Shown here: in pieces, positions 25,517 through 35,153 of the stretch
Numbering within the stretch: the stretch's first letter is position 1
Layout: the number at the start of each line of letters is the position of its first letter
Source of the DNA: an uncultured Schlesneria sp.
GTDB taxonomy: Bacteria > Planctomycetota > Planctomycetia > Planctomycetales > Planctomycetaceae
DNA: 62,097 nt
Direction: 5' to 3'
NCBI GenBank assembly: GCA_903858935.1
Contig: CAIOKO010000047.1
Span: 1-62,097, forward strand
Translations under genes and position numbers: made by a program
The notes under the pieces: generated by a model
What the model was told of the DNA's origin: nothing
Seen by the model: the letters and a program-made list of their open reading frames with translations, nothing else
Databases searched by the model: none

Positions 25517-28456
25517 ATGATGATGGACGAACACGTTGTGAGGCATCTCGATCGAATTCGAATCTCTGTTGGATTCGCTCGAATCTGCGTGATTGGGCTG
25601 GCGGTGACGGTCTTGTCCGGTAGGACGATCTTCGCTGAGGAAAGTCCAGCATTACCCCCCGCCGCGAAGCGAGATGTCACTTTCAAAGCCGACATCGAGC
25701 CGATTTTTCGTGATCACTGCATCAAGTGTCATGGAAAAGATAAACAACGAGGCGACCTTCGGCTTGATCAGAAAGCTGCGGCTCTTAAAGGGGGCGAAAG
25801 CTTTGCGCCGGCGATTATCCCGGGGAACGGAACGGATAGTCCCCTGGTTCGGTTTACTGCCGGAATTGTCGAGGGGATGCAGATGCCGCCTGAGGGGGAG
25901 CGGAAACTCTCTAAGGATGACATCGGGTTACTTCGAGCATGGATCGATCAAGGGGCGAAATGGCCAGATGAACCTGCGCCGAAAAGTGATGTCGTCCAAC
26001 ATTGGTCATTTCAAACACTGAAGCGACCGGCAATTCCGATTGTTTCCAGGACGAATGTTATCTGGTCCCGAAATCCAATTGATCTTTTTGTTGCTGAAAA
26101 ATTGGAAGCGGCGAGTGGTTCACAAAGCCACGGCAATTCAACAGGTCTTTCGCCCTCCAGGGAAGCCGAACGCCTGACGTTGATTCGTCGAGTTACGTTC
26201 GATCTGATCGGACTGCCGATGTCGCCCAGTGAGGCTGATGAATACTTGTCTGACGCCCATCCAGACGCTTTCGAGCGACTCGTAGATCGCCTGCTGGCTT
26301 CGCCGCATTTTGGCGAACGATGGGCACGGCATTGGTTGGACATTGTAAAGTTCGCTGAAAGCGATGGGTTTGAAACGAATCAACCTCGGCCCAATGCGTG
26401 GCCCTATCGTGACTACGTGATTCGTGCGTTTAATGAAGACAAGCCGGTTAATCAGTTCCTGTTTGAACAACTTGCTGGAGATACGGCAGGTGTCGACGAG
26501 GCGACTGGCTTTCTGGTGTCAGGCGCAATGGATCGAGTCAAAAGCCCCGATCCCGGTCTAACCGCTCAGCAACGAGCCGATGAGTTGCATGATATGGTCA
26601 GCACAACATCCAGTGCGTTCATGGGACTGACAGTGGGCTGTGCGCGCTGCCACAATCACAAGTTCGACCCGATCACGCAGGCCGACTACTACGGAATGAA
26701 AGCTGTGTTTGCCGGTGTCCAGCATGGTGATCGACCGATGAAAAACGCCGACTTTGAAAAACGGCAAAAATCGATGGAAGTGATTCGCGAGGAACTGATT
26801 GTTGTCGATCGAGAGTTGTCGCGACTTGTCGAATTGAGTGCCGAGCGAGAATCGCAGAACCCGAATCCCGCACGACTTCGTCCGCCCGTTCAGCGGAAAG
26901 CCAACTTCGAGCGGTTTTCCCCTGTGAACGCCAGGTTCGTGAAATTCAGCATCGAAGCCACAACGGGCGGTGAACCCTGCTTGGATGAACTTGAAGTCTT
27001 CGAGACGAATACCCAATCGGGGACGAAACCACGAAACGTGGCATTGGCGAGTCAAGGGACTGTCGCGACATCGTCGTCCAACCTGCCTGGGTACGAAATC
27101 CATCAGCTGAAATTCGTCAACGACGGGCGGTACGGAAATTCGGCAAGTTGGATTTCGAATGAACCGGGACGTGGCTGGGTGATGCTCGAGTTTGCCGAAC
27201 CGTTTGAGATCGATCGCATATTGTGGAGTCGTGACCGACCGGACGATGGCAAATTTCAAGATCGGATTCCAACTCGATATCGCATTGAAGCCGGGCTGAC
27301 GGCCGAAACTCTGAAAGTCGTTGCCTCCTCCGATGACCGAATACCTTTCAACGGTCAGACAACTTCACCACCGACATTTGAAGGGCTGAATGACGAGGAA
27401 CGAAATGTTGCGAAACAGCTGACAGCGCAACGTGAAAGACTTCAGCAGCGGTTGCAATCACTCTCGAGGATGGATGTCGTCTACGCAGGTCGATTTGTCG
27501 CGCCAGAACCGACCTTTCGGTTGCATCGTGGTGACCCACTGCAACCAAAAGAAGCGACGCCACCAGCGGGGCTGAGCTCATTCGGTTCGTCGTGGCAGTT
27601 GGGGAATGAATCATCGGATTCCGACCGGCGGCGAGCATTGGCAGGCTGGATTACCTCGTCAGATCATCCTTTGACGACTCGAGTCATGGTCAATCGAATC
27701 TGGCAATTCCATTTTGGCCAGGGGTTTGTATTAACACCGAGTGATTTTGGCCATAACGGTGTTCTGCCATCACACCCATCACTTTTGGATTGGCTCGCGA
27801 GCGAAATGCATTCTGACGGATTACCAAAGCGACTGCACCGATTGATGGTTACCTCAGCCACCTACAGACAGTCGAGCGAGGCACAAACTGACGCCATTCA
27901 GGTGGACGCTGCCACGCGGCTGTTGTGGCGATACCCCCCGAAACGACTTGAAGCAGAATCGATTCGCGACGCCATCCTGGTGTTTGCTGGAAACATTGAT
28001 GATCGAATGTACGGACCCGGTTTCGATTTGTTTGAGTCGAATACGAACTACGTAAAGGTTTATAACTCAAAGCGGGAGTTCGGTCCTGCTGAGTGGCGTC
28101 GGATGGTTTACCAGTCGAAGCCACGCATGCAACTCGACGAGATCTTCGGCCAGTTTGATTGTCCTGATGCAGGGCAGATCGCACCGAAACGAACGTCATC
28201 AATTACGGCATTGCAGGCGTTGAATTTACTCAACAGCCGGTTCATCCTGCGGCAAGCCCTGGAGTTTGCAAATCGATTGCGCCGTGAGGCGGGTGATGAT
28301 CCTGTCTCTCAAGTGGGTCAGGCGTTTCAGTTGGCTTTTCATCGTCAACCAACTGCCGATGAACTCACGGAGGCCACGCAACTCATTCGCACACATGGGT
28401 TGGAAGCATTCTGCCGAGCGACGTTCAATGCGAATGAATTCTTGTTCGTCTTCTAA
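25517..28456 (+). CDS. PSCyt1-DUF1549-discoidin-like-DUF1553 exported protein
   Basis: About 979 residues. A signal region with a hydrophobic segment (IGLAVTVLSG) is followed by a PSCyt1 heme domain with CIKCHGKD, DUF1549 (PSCyt2) with WARHWLDIVKFAESDGF, a CARCHNHKFDP heme site, a discoidin-like beta domain (NARFVKFSIEATTGGEPCLDEL), and DUF1553 (PSD1) with NRIWQFHFGQGFVLTPSDF and ending in NEFLFVF. The whole is a planctomycete-specific exported cytochrome of unknown electron role. I take the ATG at 25517; a GTG at 25505 overlaps the lipase stop. Confidence 0.9.
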   Translation: MMMDEHVVRHLDRIRISVGFARICVIGLAVTVLSGRTIFAEESPALPPAAKRDVTFKADIEPIFRDHCIKCHGKDKQRGDLRLDQKAAALKGGESFAPAIIPGNGTDSPLVRFTAGIVEGMQMPPEGERKLSKDDIGLLRAWIDQGAKWPDEPAPKSDVVQHWSFQTLKRPAIPIVSRTNVIWSRNPIDLFVAEKLEAASGSQSHGNSTGLSPSREAERLTLIRRVTFDLIGLPMSPSEADEYLSDAHPDAFERLVDRLLASPHFGERWARHWLDIVKFAESDGFETNQPRPNAWPYRDYVIRAFNEDKPVNQFLFEQLAGDTAGVDEATGFLVSGAMDRVKSPDPGLTAQQRADELHDMVSTTSSAFMGLTVGCARCHNHKFDPITQADYYGMKAVFAGVQHGDRPMKNADFEKRQKSMEVIREELIVVDRELSRLVELSAERESQNPNPARLRPPVQRKANFERFSPVNARFVKFSIEATTGGEPCLDELEVFETNTQSGTKPRNVALASQGTVATSSSNLPGYEIHQLKFVNDGRYGNSASWISNEPGRGWVMLEFAEPFEIDRILWSRDRPDDGKFQDRIPTRYRIEAGLTAETLKVVASSDDRIPFNGQTTSPPTFEGLNDEERNVAKQLTAQRERLQQRLQSLSRMDVVYAGRFVAPEPTFRLHRGDPLQPKEATPPAGLSSFGSSWQLGNESSDSDRRRALAGWITSSDHPLTTRVMVNRIWQFHFGQGFVLTPSDFGHNGVLPSHPSLLDWLASEMHSDGLPKRLHRLMVTSATYRQSSEAQTDAIQVDAATRLLWRYPPKRLEAESIRDAILVFAGNIDDRMYGPGFDLFESNTNYVKVYNSKREFGPAEWRRMVYQSKPRMQLDEIFGQFDCPDAGQIAPKRTSSITALQALNLLNSRFILRQALEFANRLRREAGDDPVSQVGQAFQLAFHRQPTADELTEATQLIRTHGLEAFCRATFNANEFLFVF

Positions 28457-28460
28457 GAAA

Positions 28461-29576
28461 TCAGAATGACCCTTGGCCACCCTGACCGCCCCGGCCCCCT
28501 TGTCCACCCTGGAAACCCTGTGCACCTTTTTTGGGCTTACTGATTGAAAACTCAGTGATCTTGTATTCTTCGTCCTTATCCTTTTTAACGGTAAAGGAGA
28601 TGACTTGATTCTTTCTGTTACGAAGGGATCGTTTGGTGACCGTCTGGCTTGGGTTCGGTTGCAGCTCGGTGACCGGAGAAATCGCATCTGTGATTTCTTC
28701 GAGTTTCTCCTCGGATAACTCGCCATCGCGAATTTGCCCGATCAAACCTTTCGCTTTGGGACTCACATACTCGGCAGCCGCTGCGGTATCACCATCTGCG
28801 ATCGCGACGCAGAATCGATAGAGTGTATCTTCGATGCTTCCTGGAGTCAGATTTCCAGCCGGGCTGCCAGCCCCACCAGGTTGGCCTGGCAATGCACTTC
28901 CAGGCTGGCCTGGCATTGCGCTTGGTTGACCGTTCGCTCCGCGCATTTGGGCTGCGGCAGCATCCTGAGCGTTTGCACCACCGGAACTGCTCATTCCAGG
29001 CGCAGCGCCGTGGCCTGCTGCAGGCGCACCCGCACCGCCAGGTGCCATCCCTGCGGGAGCCGACATTCCGGGTGGCGCTGCCATCGCTGCGCCATTTGAC
29101 GATGAGGCCCCGCCAGAACCAGTGTGGGCCAACATTTTTGACGATTCCATGTTCAAGGAGTTACTGGAATTCGAACTGGATCCCCCGGAATTACCCGCTG
29201 ATGACATATGGGCAGCCATATTCGGCGAACCTGTCGCTCCATTGGCACTGGAATTTTGTTGCGGCATATTGGCTGCCATTTGTGCCATGTACTGGCTATT
29301 TTGCGACCCAGGTGCCCCGGGGGACGCCGACGAGCCGCCGGACGACGAAGATTGGCCTCCCTGCGCCATCTGTTGCATATGAGCTGGATTCATATGGCCT
29401 GCGCCGCCCGGAGTGTTCGCGGGCATACCCGGCCTGGCGGGTGCAACAGCCGTCGTCTGCGCTGGAGGAACCGCCGTCGTCGTTCCTGGAGTGCTACTCG
29501 ATCCACAACCGATGAGGCTTGCGGCCACGATCAAAGAGAAAGAATCCTGCCATACCTTGAAGCGGTTGCAGATCAT
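28461..29576 (-). CDS. Low-complexity lipoprotein
   Basis: About 371 residues from the ATG at 29576, chosen for the AGGTG six bases upstream (GTG at 29585 is the alternative). The leader ends SLIVAASLIGC, a lipobox, so Cys would be lipid-linked to a membrane. The next 200 residues are very rich in Gly, Ser, Ala, Met, Pro and Gln with imperfect repeats (for example GQPGSALPGQPGGAG). A folded part of about 100 residues (GSIEDTLYRFCVAIADGDT) looks like a small NTF2/DUF-type domain. The C-terminus is Gly/Gln-rich. It converges with the preceding gene across a 4-base gap. Confidence 0.75.
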   Translation of the reverse strand: MICNRFKVWQDSFSLIVAASLIGCGSSSTPGTTTAVPPAQTTAVAPARPGMPANTPGGAGHMNPAHMQQMAQGGQSSSSGGSSASPGAPGSQNSQYMAQMAANMPQQNSSANGATGSPNMAAHMSSAGNSGGSSSNSSNSLNMESSKMLAHTGSGGASSSNGAAMAAPPGMSAPAGMAPGGAGAPAAGHGAAPGMSSSGGANAQDAAAAQMRGANGQPSAMPGQPGSALPGQPGGAGSPAGNLTPGSIEDTLYRFCVAIADGDTAAAAEYVSPKAKGLIGQIRDGELSEEKLEEITDAISPVTELQPNPSQTVTKRSLRNRKNQVISFTVKKDKDEEYKITEFSISKPKKGAQGFQGGQGGRGGQGGQGSF

Positions 29577-29751
29577 TATGAACACCTTGAATCGAAAAAA
29601 GGAACGACGTGAACGCTCCGATGGCCTTGCCTGTTAAACCGGGTAACAAAACCAACGTGCGATAGCCCCTTGACTATGCCAATTTTCTAACCCCATTGCA
29701 AGTTCTTAGCCAATTTAAGGAAATCCTGAAAAAGCACATTTGCCCGCTTCC

Positions 29752-30867
29752 TCAACCTTGTTCAGTGGTCGAAATCCAGATTCTCGACAAATGACGGCAA
29801 GGTTCGTCCCCAACTCGGTGTGGCGATGTCGAGATGATTTGGCTTTCTTCGAACAACATTTGGATTTGTGTATTGGTTTTTGGTCCATGAAGCCAGACGC
29901 CACGCTGACCCTGACCGATCAATCGCTGCAGACCAAGGCTAAGTCGTCCCATTGTCCATCGAGCGTTGATATCCTGCAGCGGACGAATTCGAAGTGAACC
30001 ATCAGTGTCTCGATATAACATCGCGTCGATTCCGACCGGGCCGAAATAGCCCTGCGACTGTAAATGAGTTGCTGCGCGCAACGCCGTCGAAATCGCATCG
30101 TGCCACAAGGGATGTTGTGCCAGGGGGCGTGACTCGTAACCTGCAAACCAGCTTCCAGCATATTGTCCTCGCTCGTCAACAATCATGGGTGAGACACCAA
30201 TTAATCGAGGTGGTCCATCATTCGGTATCTCAATCTGGATTCCCACCTCGTCCACCCGTTCGACCCACGGTTCAAAAAACACGGCTCGTTGTTGTTTCAA
30301 ACGGCGACCTACCCAATTCTTGTCCGCCTCAATTGCCCGACCTCGACCTAATATTCGCTCGCGAGCCGACATGCCAAATTCGGCCTTCACCACCCATTGA
30401 CTGTCGGAGGTCAGCGTCGATTCAATCGCTTCGTCGAATTGTGTTGCCGTTTCAATCCTTCGCGAACCGTGCAGTCCAATATTCCAGTCTTGTTCCAACT
30501 GGTGGGATGTGGCTCGCGAATTGGCGAACCTGACTGCGACTTCTGAAGGTGCGTTGGTGCGGCACCCAAACCGGTTTGCCAGCTTTCTGACTTCCGCCGA
30601 CCAACCCCACGGGACAAATTCAACTTCGTTCGGGATCTTGGATAGCGATGTGACCGGTACAACGTGTGGCAAACCCAGCTTAGCCGCGTGATGAAAGAAA
30701 TCTGGATCGATCGAGAAGGGCGTCCATACCAGGTCGCCGTCTTCAGCCACGGCCAGCCAACACGTCGCTAATTCTGCGTTTAATCGGATTAATGCAGTGG
30801 AAGACGCATGATTTGGATCGGCGAGACGATGTTCAAAATCGAAATTACCGAAGAAAAATCGGGGCAT
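29752..30867 (-). CDS. ATP-grasp-like protein of unknown substrate
   Basis: About 371 residues from the ATG at 30867, with AAAGGG eight bases upstream. WVVKAEFGMSARERILGRG resembles the ATP-grasp nucleotide-binding loop, and FEPWVERVDEVGIQIEI, SYFGPVGIDAM-like YFGPVGIDAMLY and LQDINARWTMG look like the metal- and carboxylate-binding core near the end. Such enzymes ligate a carboxylate to an amine or similar. The substrate is unknown. It faces away from the PLP-decarboxylase gene (31118) across a 250-base gap. Confidence 0.6.
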   Translation of the reverse strand: MPRFFFGNFDFEHRLADPNHASSTALIRLNAELATCWLAVAEDGDLVWTPFSIDPDFFHHAAKLGLPHVVPVTSLSKIPNEVEFVPWGWSAEVRKLANRFGCRTNAPSEVAVRFANSRATSHQLEQDWNIGLHGSRRIETATQFDEAIESTLTSDSQWVVKAEFGMSARERILGRGRAIEADKNWVGRRLKQQRAVFFEPWVERVDEVGIQIEIPNDGPPRLIGVSPMIVDERGQYAGSWFAGYESRPLAQHPLWHDAISTALRAATHLQSQGYFGPVGIDAMLYRDTDGSLRIRPLQDINARWTMGRLSLGLQRLIGQGQRGVWLHGPKTNTQIQMLFEESQIISTSPHRVGDEPCRHLSRIWISTTEQG

Positions 30868-31117
30868 CCGTTTCACCCTTTCATTATGACTTTTGTCGAT
30901 TTGCGTCTGGAAACCCCCGCCTGCTTCCGCACATCGTAAGGATTGTTCGCGGGAATTTGGATTGGATGTCCGTGAGTCAAGTGAAGCCTATAATGCAGTC
31001 AGGTGATAAACGATGCGAACAGGAGGCAACTGAAATGTGACAAGTTTTTGCAATCTCTGATAGAACTCGTCATCAAACACTTACTTGGATCTGTCGCTCA
31101 ACTCCGGATACAGACTG

Positions 31118-32776
31118 ATGTCCGCTCCCTATCTCAACCTTGTCATGTCACTCAGACAAGGATTTCCTCAACCGGTTTCCGATCGCGTGCACGATGCCTA
31201 TTTCGTGTTTTCCTTTCTTCGGGCACTCGATCAACTTGATGGAATGAAATCGGTCACGCCCTTACTGGGCACGGCCAAGACACTCGATTATGACGCCGCC
31301 CAACGCTCACAAGTTGCTGACGGGCCCCTGCCGCTTGAGCAAGTGACTCAGACTTTGGTCGAGCACCTGTCTGGAATGTTCATCTGGGGCCATCCCCGAG
31401 CACAGATTAACGTGATTCCGCCCCCAACGATCGCCAGCATCATCGGTGGTTTGCTCCCTTCAATCTATAACCCCAATCTGGTCAGTGAAGAATCGTCGAG
31501 GCAGGTGGCTGTCGCAGAAGTCGAGGTCTCGTCGATGACCGCTGATCTCGTTGGATATGACCCCACTCGGTCCGCAGGCCTGTTTACATTTGGCGGAACA
31601 GGAACATTGTTATACGGAGTCAAGCTGGGATTGGAGAAAGCCTGTCCTGGAACCGCCCAGCACGGTGCCCGCGATCGGGCCGTTATCTTCTGTTCCGAGC
31701 GTGCCCATTATGCCTGTCTGAGCGTGGCAAACTGGCTGGGGATCGGGCGAGAGAATGTGATTCAGATTCCCTGTTCTCCCGAAAACGAAATGCGGACGTG
31801 CCTGTTGGAATCAATGGCCCGCGACGTTTTGAAAGAAGGAGGCAAAATTGCCGCGATCGTTGCGACGATGGGGACGACGGACCATTTCGGGCTGGATGAC
31901 CTGAAATCCATTCACGAGATTCGCGACCGTTTGGTAGATGAATTTCATCTGGAATATCGCCCGCACATTCACGGCGATGCTGTGATCGGCTGGGCCTGGT
32001 CCGTCTTCAATGATTACAACTTCGATTCCAATCCACTTGGTTTTCGACATCGTACGGTCAGAGCTCTCGCCGGTACGCGACGACGCATTACGCAACTTCC
32101 ACTCGCGGATTCCATTGGGATCGACTTTCACAAGACAGGATTCACTCCGTATGTCTCAAGTCTTTTTCTGGTGAAGGACGCGATTGATCTCGAACTGATT
32201 ACGCGAAAACAATCCGACACCCCCTATTTGTTTCACGACGGTCACTACCATCCCGGCCGCTACACTCTTGAAACGTCGCGAAGCGGCAGTGCACCGATGT
32301 CCGCTTTGGCAAACCTGCGATTGTTCGGAAAGAATGGCCTGCGCGCGCTGTTGGGCCATGTTGTCACCATGGCTGAAGTGTTGAGGGAGCAGCTCGAAGG
32401 ACATGCAGCGACGACCGTGGTGAATCGGGGGAACTTCGGGCCGGTCACGCTGTTTCGCGTCTATCCCGATGGAGTCGATACTTTCGGAGTCACCGAACGT
32501 GAACAGAAGGATGTGTCGTATCGCGACCAGCTTCGGATTCACAACGAGTATAACCGACGTATCTATCAGGTCGTTCAGGCTGATGCACTACATGGAGATG
32601 GTGTCGTGATTTCGTTGACCGACTGTTATCGCGAAACCGATTACGGCGAACCGATGGTCGCGTTGAAAAGTTACCTGCTGAGTCCTTTCGCGGAAGAGCA
32701 ATACATTAATGCGGTCCTTGAATCGATTTGGAAGGCTCGTGCAACAATCGCCAATGAATCCGTCAAAACACATTGA
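31118..32776 (+). CDS. PLP-dependent (group II type) amino acid decarboxylase
   Basis: About 552 residues from the ATG at 31118; a TTG at 31085 is in frame but weaker. Fold-type I motifs: FTFGGTGTLLYGVKLGLEKA (phosphate contacts), HGDAVIGWAW (Asp to the PLP ring N), and IGIDFHKTGFTPYVSS with the Schiff-base Lys. It belongs to the group II decarboxylases (aspartate, glutamate, aromatic and diaminobutyrate types); the specific substrate cannot be read from sequence. AspDC for beta-alanine/pantothenate is one possibility. The 92-base space to the next gene is compatible with, but does not prove, an operon. Confidence 0.82.
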   Translation: MSAPYLNLVMSLRQGFPQPVSDRVHDAYFVFSFLRALDQLDGMKSVTPLLGTAKTLDYDAAQRSQVADGPLPLEQVTQTLVEHLSGMFIWGHPRAQINVIPPPTIASIIGGLLPSIYNPNLVSEESSRQVAVAEVEVSSMTADLVGYDPTRSAGLFTFGGTGTLLYGVKLGLEKACPGTAQHGARDRAVIFCSERAHYACLSVANWLGIGRENVIQIPCSPENEMRTCLLESMARDVLKEGGKIAAIVATMGTTDHFGLDDLKSIHEIRDRLVDEFHLEYRPHIHGDAVIGWAWSVFNDYNFDSNPLGFRHRTVRALAGTRRRITQLPLADSIGIDFHKTGFTPYVSSLFLVKDAIDLELITRKQSDTPYLFHDGHYHPGRYTLETSRSGSAPMSALANLRLFGKNGLRALLGHVVTMAEVLREQLEGHAATTVVNRGNFGPVTLFRVYPDGVDTFGVTEREQKDVSYRDQLRIHNEYNRRIYQVVQADALHGDGVVISLTDCYRETDYGEPMVALKSYLLSPFAEEQYINAVLESIWKARATIANESVKTH

Positions 32777-32894
32777 TCCGAAGTCGCGGCGCGTTGTTGG
32801 TTCCTCCGGTGGATCGTAGAATCTTGTATTAATGTTGGCTACTTGCATGCTGAGTCGTTCGTGATTCACCCGCCGATCGTTTGAAAGACGTTTC

Positions 32895-33686
32895 ATGTTG
32901 CCTCGCCGCGAAGTATTTCCCAATGTCATCGAAATGAATTACCAGGCCCGACAAAGGATTGGTTGTTCCGTGTACCTCGTGCACGATGCGGGGGAATGGA
33001 TGTTGATCGATATTGGTTTTGAAGAGACGACTGACGAGATCATCAATTTGATTCGACAGATGGACTTTTCGCTCGCAAACTGTAAATACCTCGTCGCCAC
33101 ACATGCCGATGTCGATCATATTCAAGGGTTGAAACGAGCCAAAGAGCTGTTGCCGAACGCGATCACCGTCTCACATCCCGAATGCCAGCAGTTACTCGCC
33201 AGCGGGGATCGGATTGTGACCTATGCTGAAATTTCGGCTCAAGGAATCTCCATCGATCTCCCCGAGATTAAGATCGAACAGACTATTAATGAAGGTGACA
33301 CGTTAACGGTCGGAAAACTGACGCTGGATGTCTGGAATACCCCGGGTCATACCCCCAGCCAGCTTGCGTTTCGGCTTGGCGAACTGTTGCTTTCAGGTGA
33401 CAACATTTATCGTGATGGGGGTGTTGGCAACATCGACGCCCATCATGGCTCGGACATTCCCGCATTTATTAAGTCTCTTGAACGAATCCGCGATTCTGAA
33501 GTCAAATGGCTGCTGCCCAGTCATGGCCCCATCTTTCGTAAGGACAATGCACAGCTTCAAAAGACAATCGACCGCCTGACGGGATACCAGCACATGGCCG
33601 ATTTCGGAACTTGTGCGGTCGATTGGCCGCTGCTGGATGAATGGGAAGAAGAGCTCGTGCGCGGGTTCGATCCTGACAATGCCTGA
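32895..33686 (+). CDS. MBL-fold metallo-hydrolase
   Basis: A 263-residue metallo-beta-lactamase-fold protein. The metal motif reads [10 protein letters not shown], so the usual second His of HxHxDH is Asp; the other ligands follow as [20 protein letters not shown] and PSHGP. This variant is seen in some COG0491 hydrolases. No rhodanese, flavin or tRNA-processing domain is attached, so the substrate is undetermined. The protein is cytoplasmic. Its stop lies 21 bases from the convergent nadC stop. Confidence 0.85.
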   Translation: MLPRREVFPNVIEMNYQARQRIGCSVYLVHDAGEWMLIDIGFEETTDEIINLIRQMDFSLANCKYLVATHADVDHIQGLKRAKELLPNAITVSHPECQQLLASGDRIVTYAEISAQGISIDLPEIKIEQTINEGDTLTVGKLTLDVWNTPGHTPSQLAFRLGELLLSGDNIYRDGGVGNIDAHHGSDIPAFIKSLERIRDSEVKWLLPSHGPIFRKDNAQLQKTIDRLTGYQHMADFGTCAVDWPLLDEWEEELVRGFDPDNA

Positions 33687-33707
33687 ATCGGCTTGTCGTA
33701 TTACGGA

Positions 33708-34595
33708 CTACGGCCAGTCGAAACCAAGGTCCAGAGCCGGAGCGGAATGGGTTAAGGCTCCGATGCTGATTCGTTCCACCCCGGTTCGTGCGATGCCAGC
33801 GACGGTCTCAAGATTCACGCCGCCTGAGGCTTCGAGCAGGACACCTGATGCCAGCCGATTCCTCACCGAAACCGCTTCGTTTAATGTCTCCACGTCCATA
33901 TTGTCCAGCAGCACAATGTCGGGCGACCCCTGCAGGGCATCCTGCAACTGAGTGATCGTATCAACTTCGACTTCGATCGAAACTCCCTTCGGAGATTTCG
34001 CACGAGCTGTTCGGACCGCTTCGGCAATACTGGATGACTCGGTCCACGCCGCAATGTGGTTGTCCTTGATCAGCACTCCATCATAAAGACCCATGCGATG
34101 GTTCGTCCCACCCCCACAGCGAACGGCGTACTTTTCGAGTAATCGCCAACCGGGGAGAGTCTTGCGAGTATCCAGAATTCTGGCTCGCGTCCCTGCCACG
34201 GCATCAACGTATATTCGTGTCAAAGTGGCAATGCCACTGAGATGCGTCATAAAGTTCAGCATCGTTCGTTCGCCGATTAACAGCGACGTCAGTGGTCCCG
34301 AAACCTTGGCGATAATGGTCCCCGGAGAAACTCGATCCCCATCCCGACGAAAGGCCTCCCAACGGACTTGATGGTCAAGTTTGGCAAAGACCATGCGGCC
34401 AATCGGCGAGCCAGACAAAACCCCGTTTTTTCTCGCGACAACTTGTACTATCGCTGTTTGATCGGGACGAATCAAAGCGTTGCAGGTTAGATCACCGGCC
34501 GTCGACAAATCTTCGGCCAAGGCCATATCGATCAGTTGTGTTGCAGCCGATTGTTCGCCGCTGCCAAAAGTCTCTTCAATCATTGTTTTATTCAT
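33708..34595 (-). CDS. nadC: Nicotinate-nucleotide pyrophosphorylase (carboxylating)
   Basis: A 295-residue enzyme that joins quinolinate to PRPP to give nicotinate mononucleotide in NAD synthesis. Visible motifs: ALAEDLSTAGDLT, RTMLNFMTHLSGIAT, ILDTRKTLPGWRLLEKYAVR (quinolinate site), GGGTNHRMGLYDGVLIKDNH and VDTITQ. All key Arg, Lys and His residues are present. The ATG follows immediately after the TGA of the upstream exported protein (TGAATG), so the two are translationally coupled. No nadA or nadB in the window. Confidence 0.95.
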   Translation of the reverse strand: MNKTMIEETFGSGEQSAATQLIDMALAEDLSTAGDLTCNALIRPDQTAIVQVVARKNGVLSGSPIGRMVFAKLDHQVRWEAFRRDGDRVSPGTIIAKVSGPLTSLLIGERTMLNFMTHLSGIATLTRIYVDAVAGTRARILDTRKTLPGWRLLEKYAVRCGGGTNHRMGLYDGVLIKDNHIAAWTESSSIAEAVRTARAKSPKGVSIEVEVDTITQLQDALQGSPDIVLLDNMDVETLNEAVSVRNRLASGVLLEASGGVNLETVAGIARTGVERISIGALTHSAPALDLGFDWP

Positions 34596-35153
34596 TCATC
34601 GAGCGGATGTTTGAAGAGTTGAAACGCGTGACAATTCTGCCAGCCGAGTTTCCGCGAGCTTGGAACCGTATTTCGCCGCAACCTGCCAATGCAGTTTGGC
34701 CACTCCCAACTTGCCTGCTTCATCCGCTTTTCGAGCCAGTTTCTCAAACTTCGCGGCCTTTTCGGCAGGGGATGCCACCGGTTCGACCGGCTGTTCCCGT
34801 TCCTTCGAACGAACGAGTTTTGGGCCGATTGAACTTTTCGCAGTCGTGGATTCGGAAGGCCCCGAGTTCAGCAGAGCTTCCTCCATGGCCTGAAGATCGT
34901 GAATATAAACGTGCGTAGTAATCGAAGTCGCCTGCCGTGAGATTCCGGTGTTCGTTCCTGAGCGCAAAGGACCATATTGAGCTCGCCCTGATTGGACAGA
35001 AGAAACACCACCCAACAGAGCACTGCCACGGTCAGGAACCGAAACGGTTGTACTCACTGCGGTCGTCGCGACGACCGGCTGCTGGATCACTTGCTGAGCA
35101 AATGAGGTCCGACCAACCAGTAGCAGAATCGCGATCAAAACAGAGCAACGCAT
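34596..35153 (-). CDS. Exported protein of unknown function, upstream of nadC
   Basis: About 185 residues from the ATG at 35153, chosen for AAGGTGA just upstream and for the signal peptide it opens (MRCSVLIAILLLVGRTSFAQ). After a Ser/Thr/Val-rich stretch comes a helical part (PAEKAAKFEKLARKADEAGK, then AKLHWQVAAKYG) with alternating Ala, like an SLR/TPR-type helix pair. It has a Lys/Ala-rich end. No catalytic motif. A longer frame to 35639 lacks similarity. The overlap with nadC suggests co-expression, but a shared role is unlikely. Confidence 0.75.
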   Translation of the reverse strand: MRCSVLIAILLLVGRTSFAQQVIQQPVVATTAVSTTVSVPDRGSALLGGVSSVQSGRAQYGPLRSGTNTGISRQATSITTHVYIHDLQAMEEALLNSGPSESTTAKSSIGPKLVRSKEREQPVEPVASPAEKAAKFEKLARKADEAGKLGVAKLHWQVAAKYGSKLAETRLAELSRVSTLQTSAR

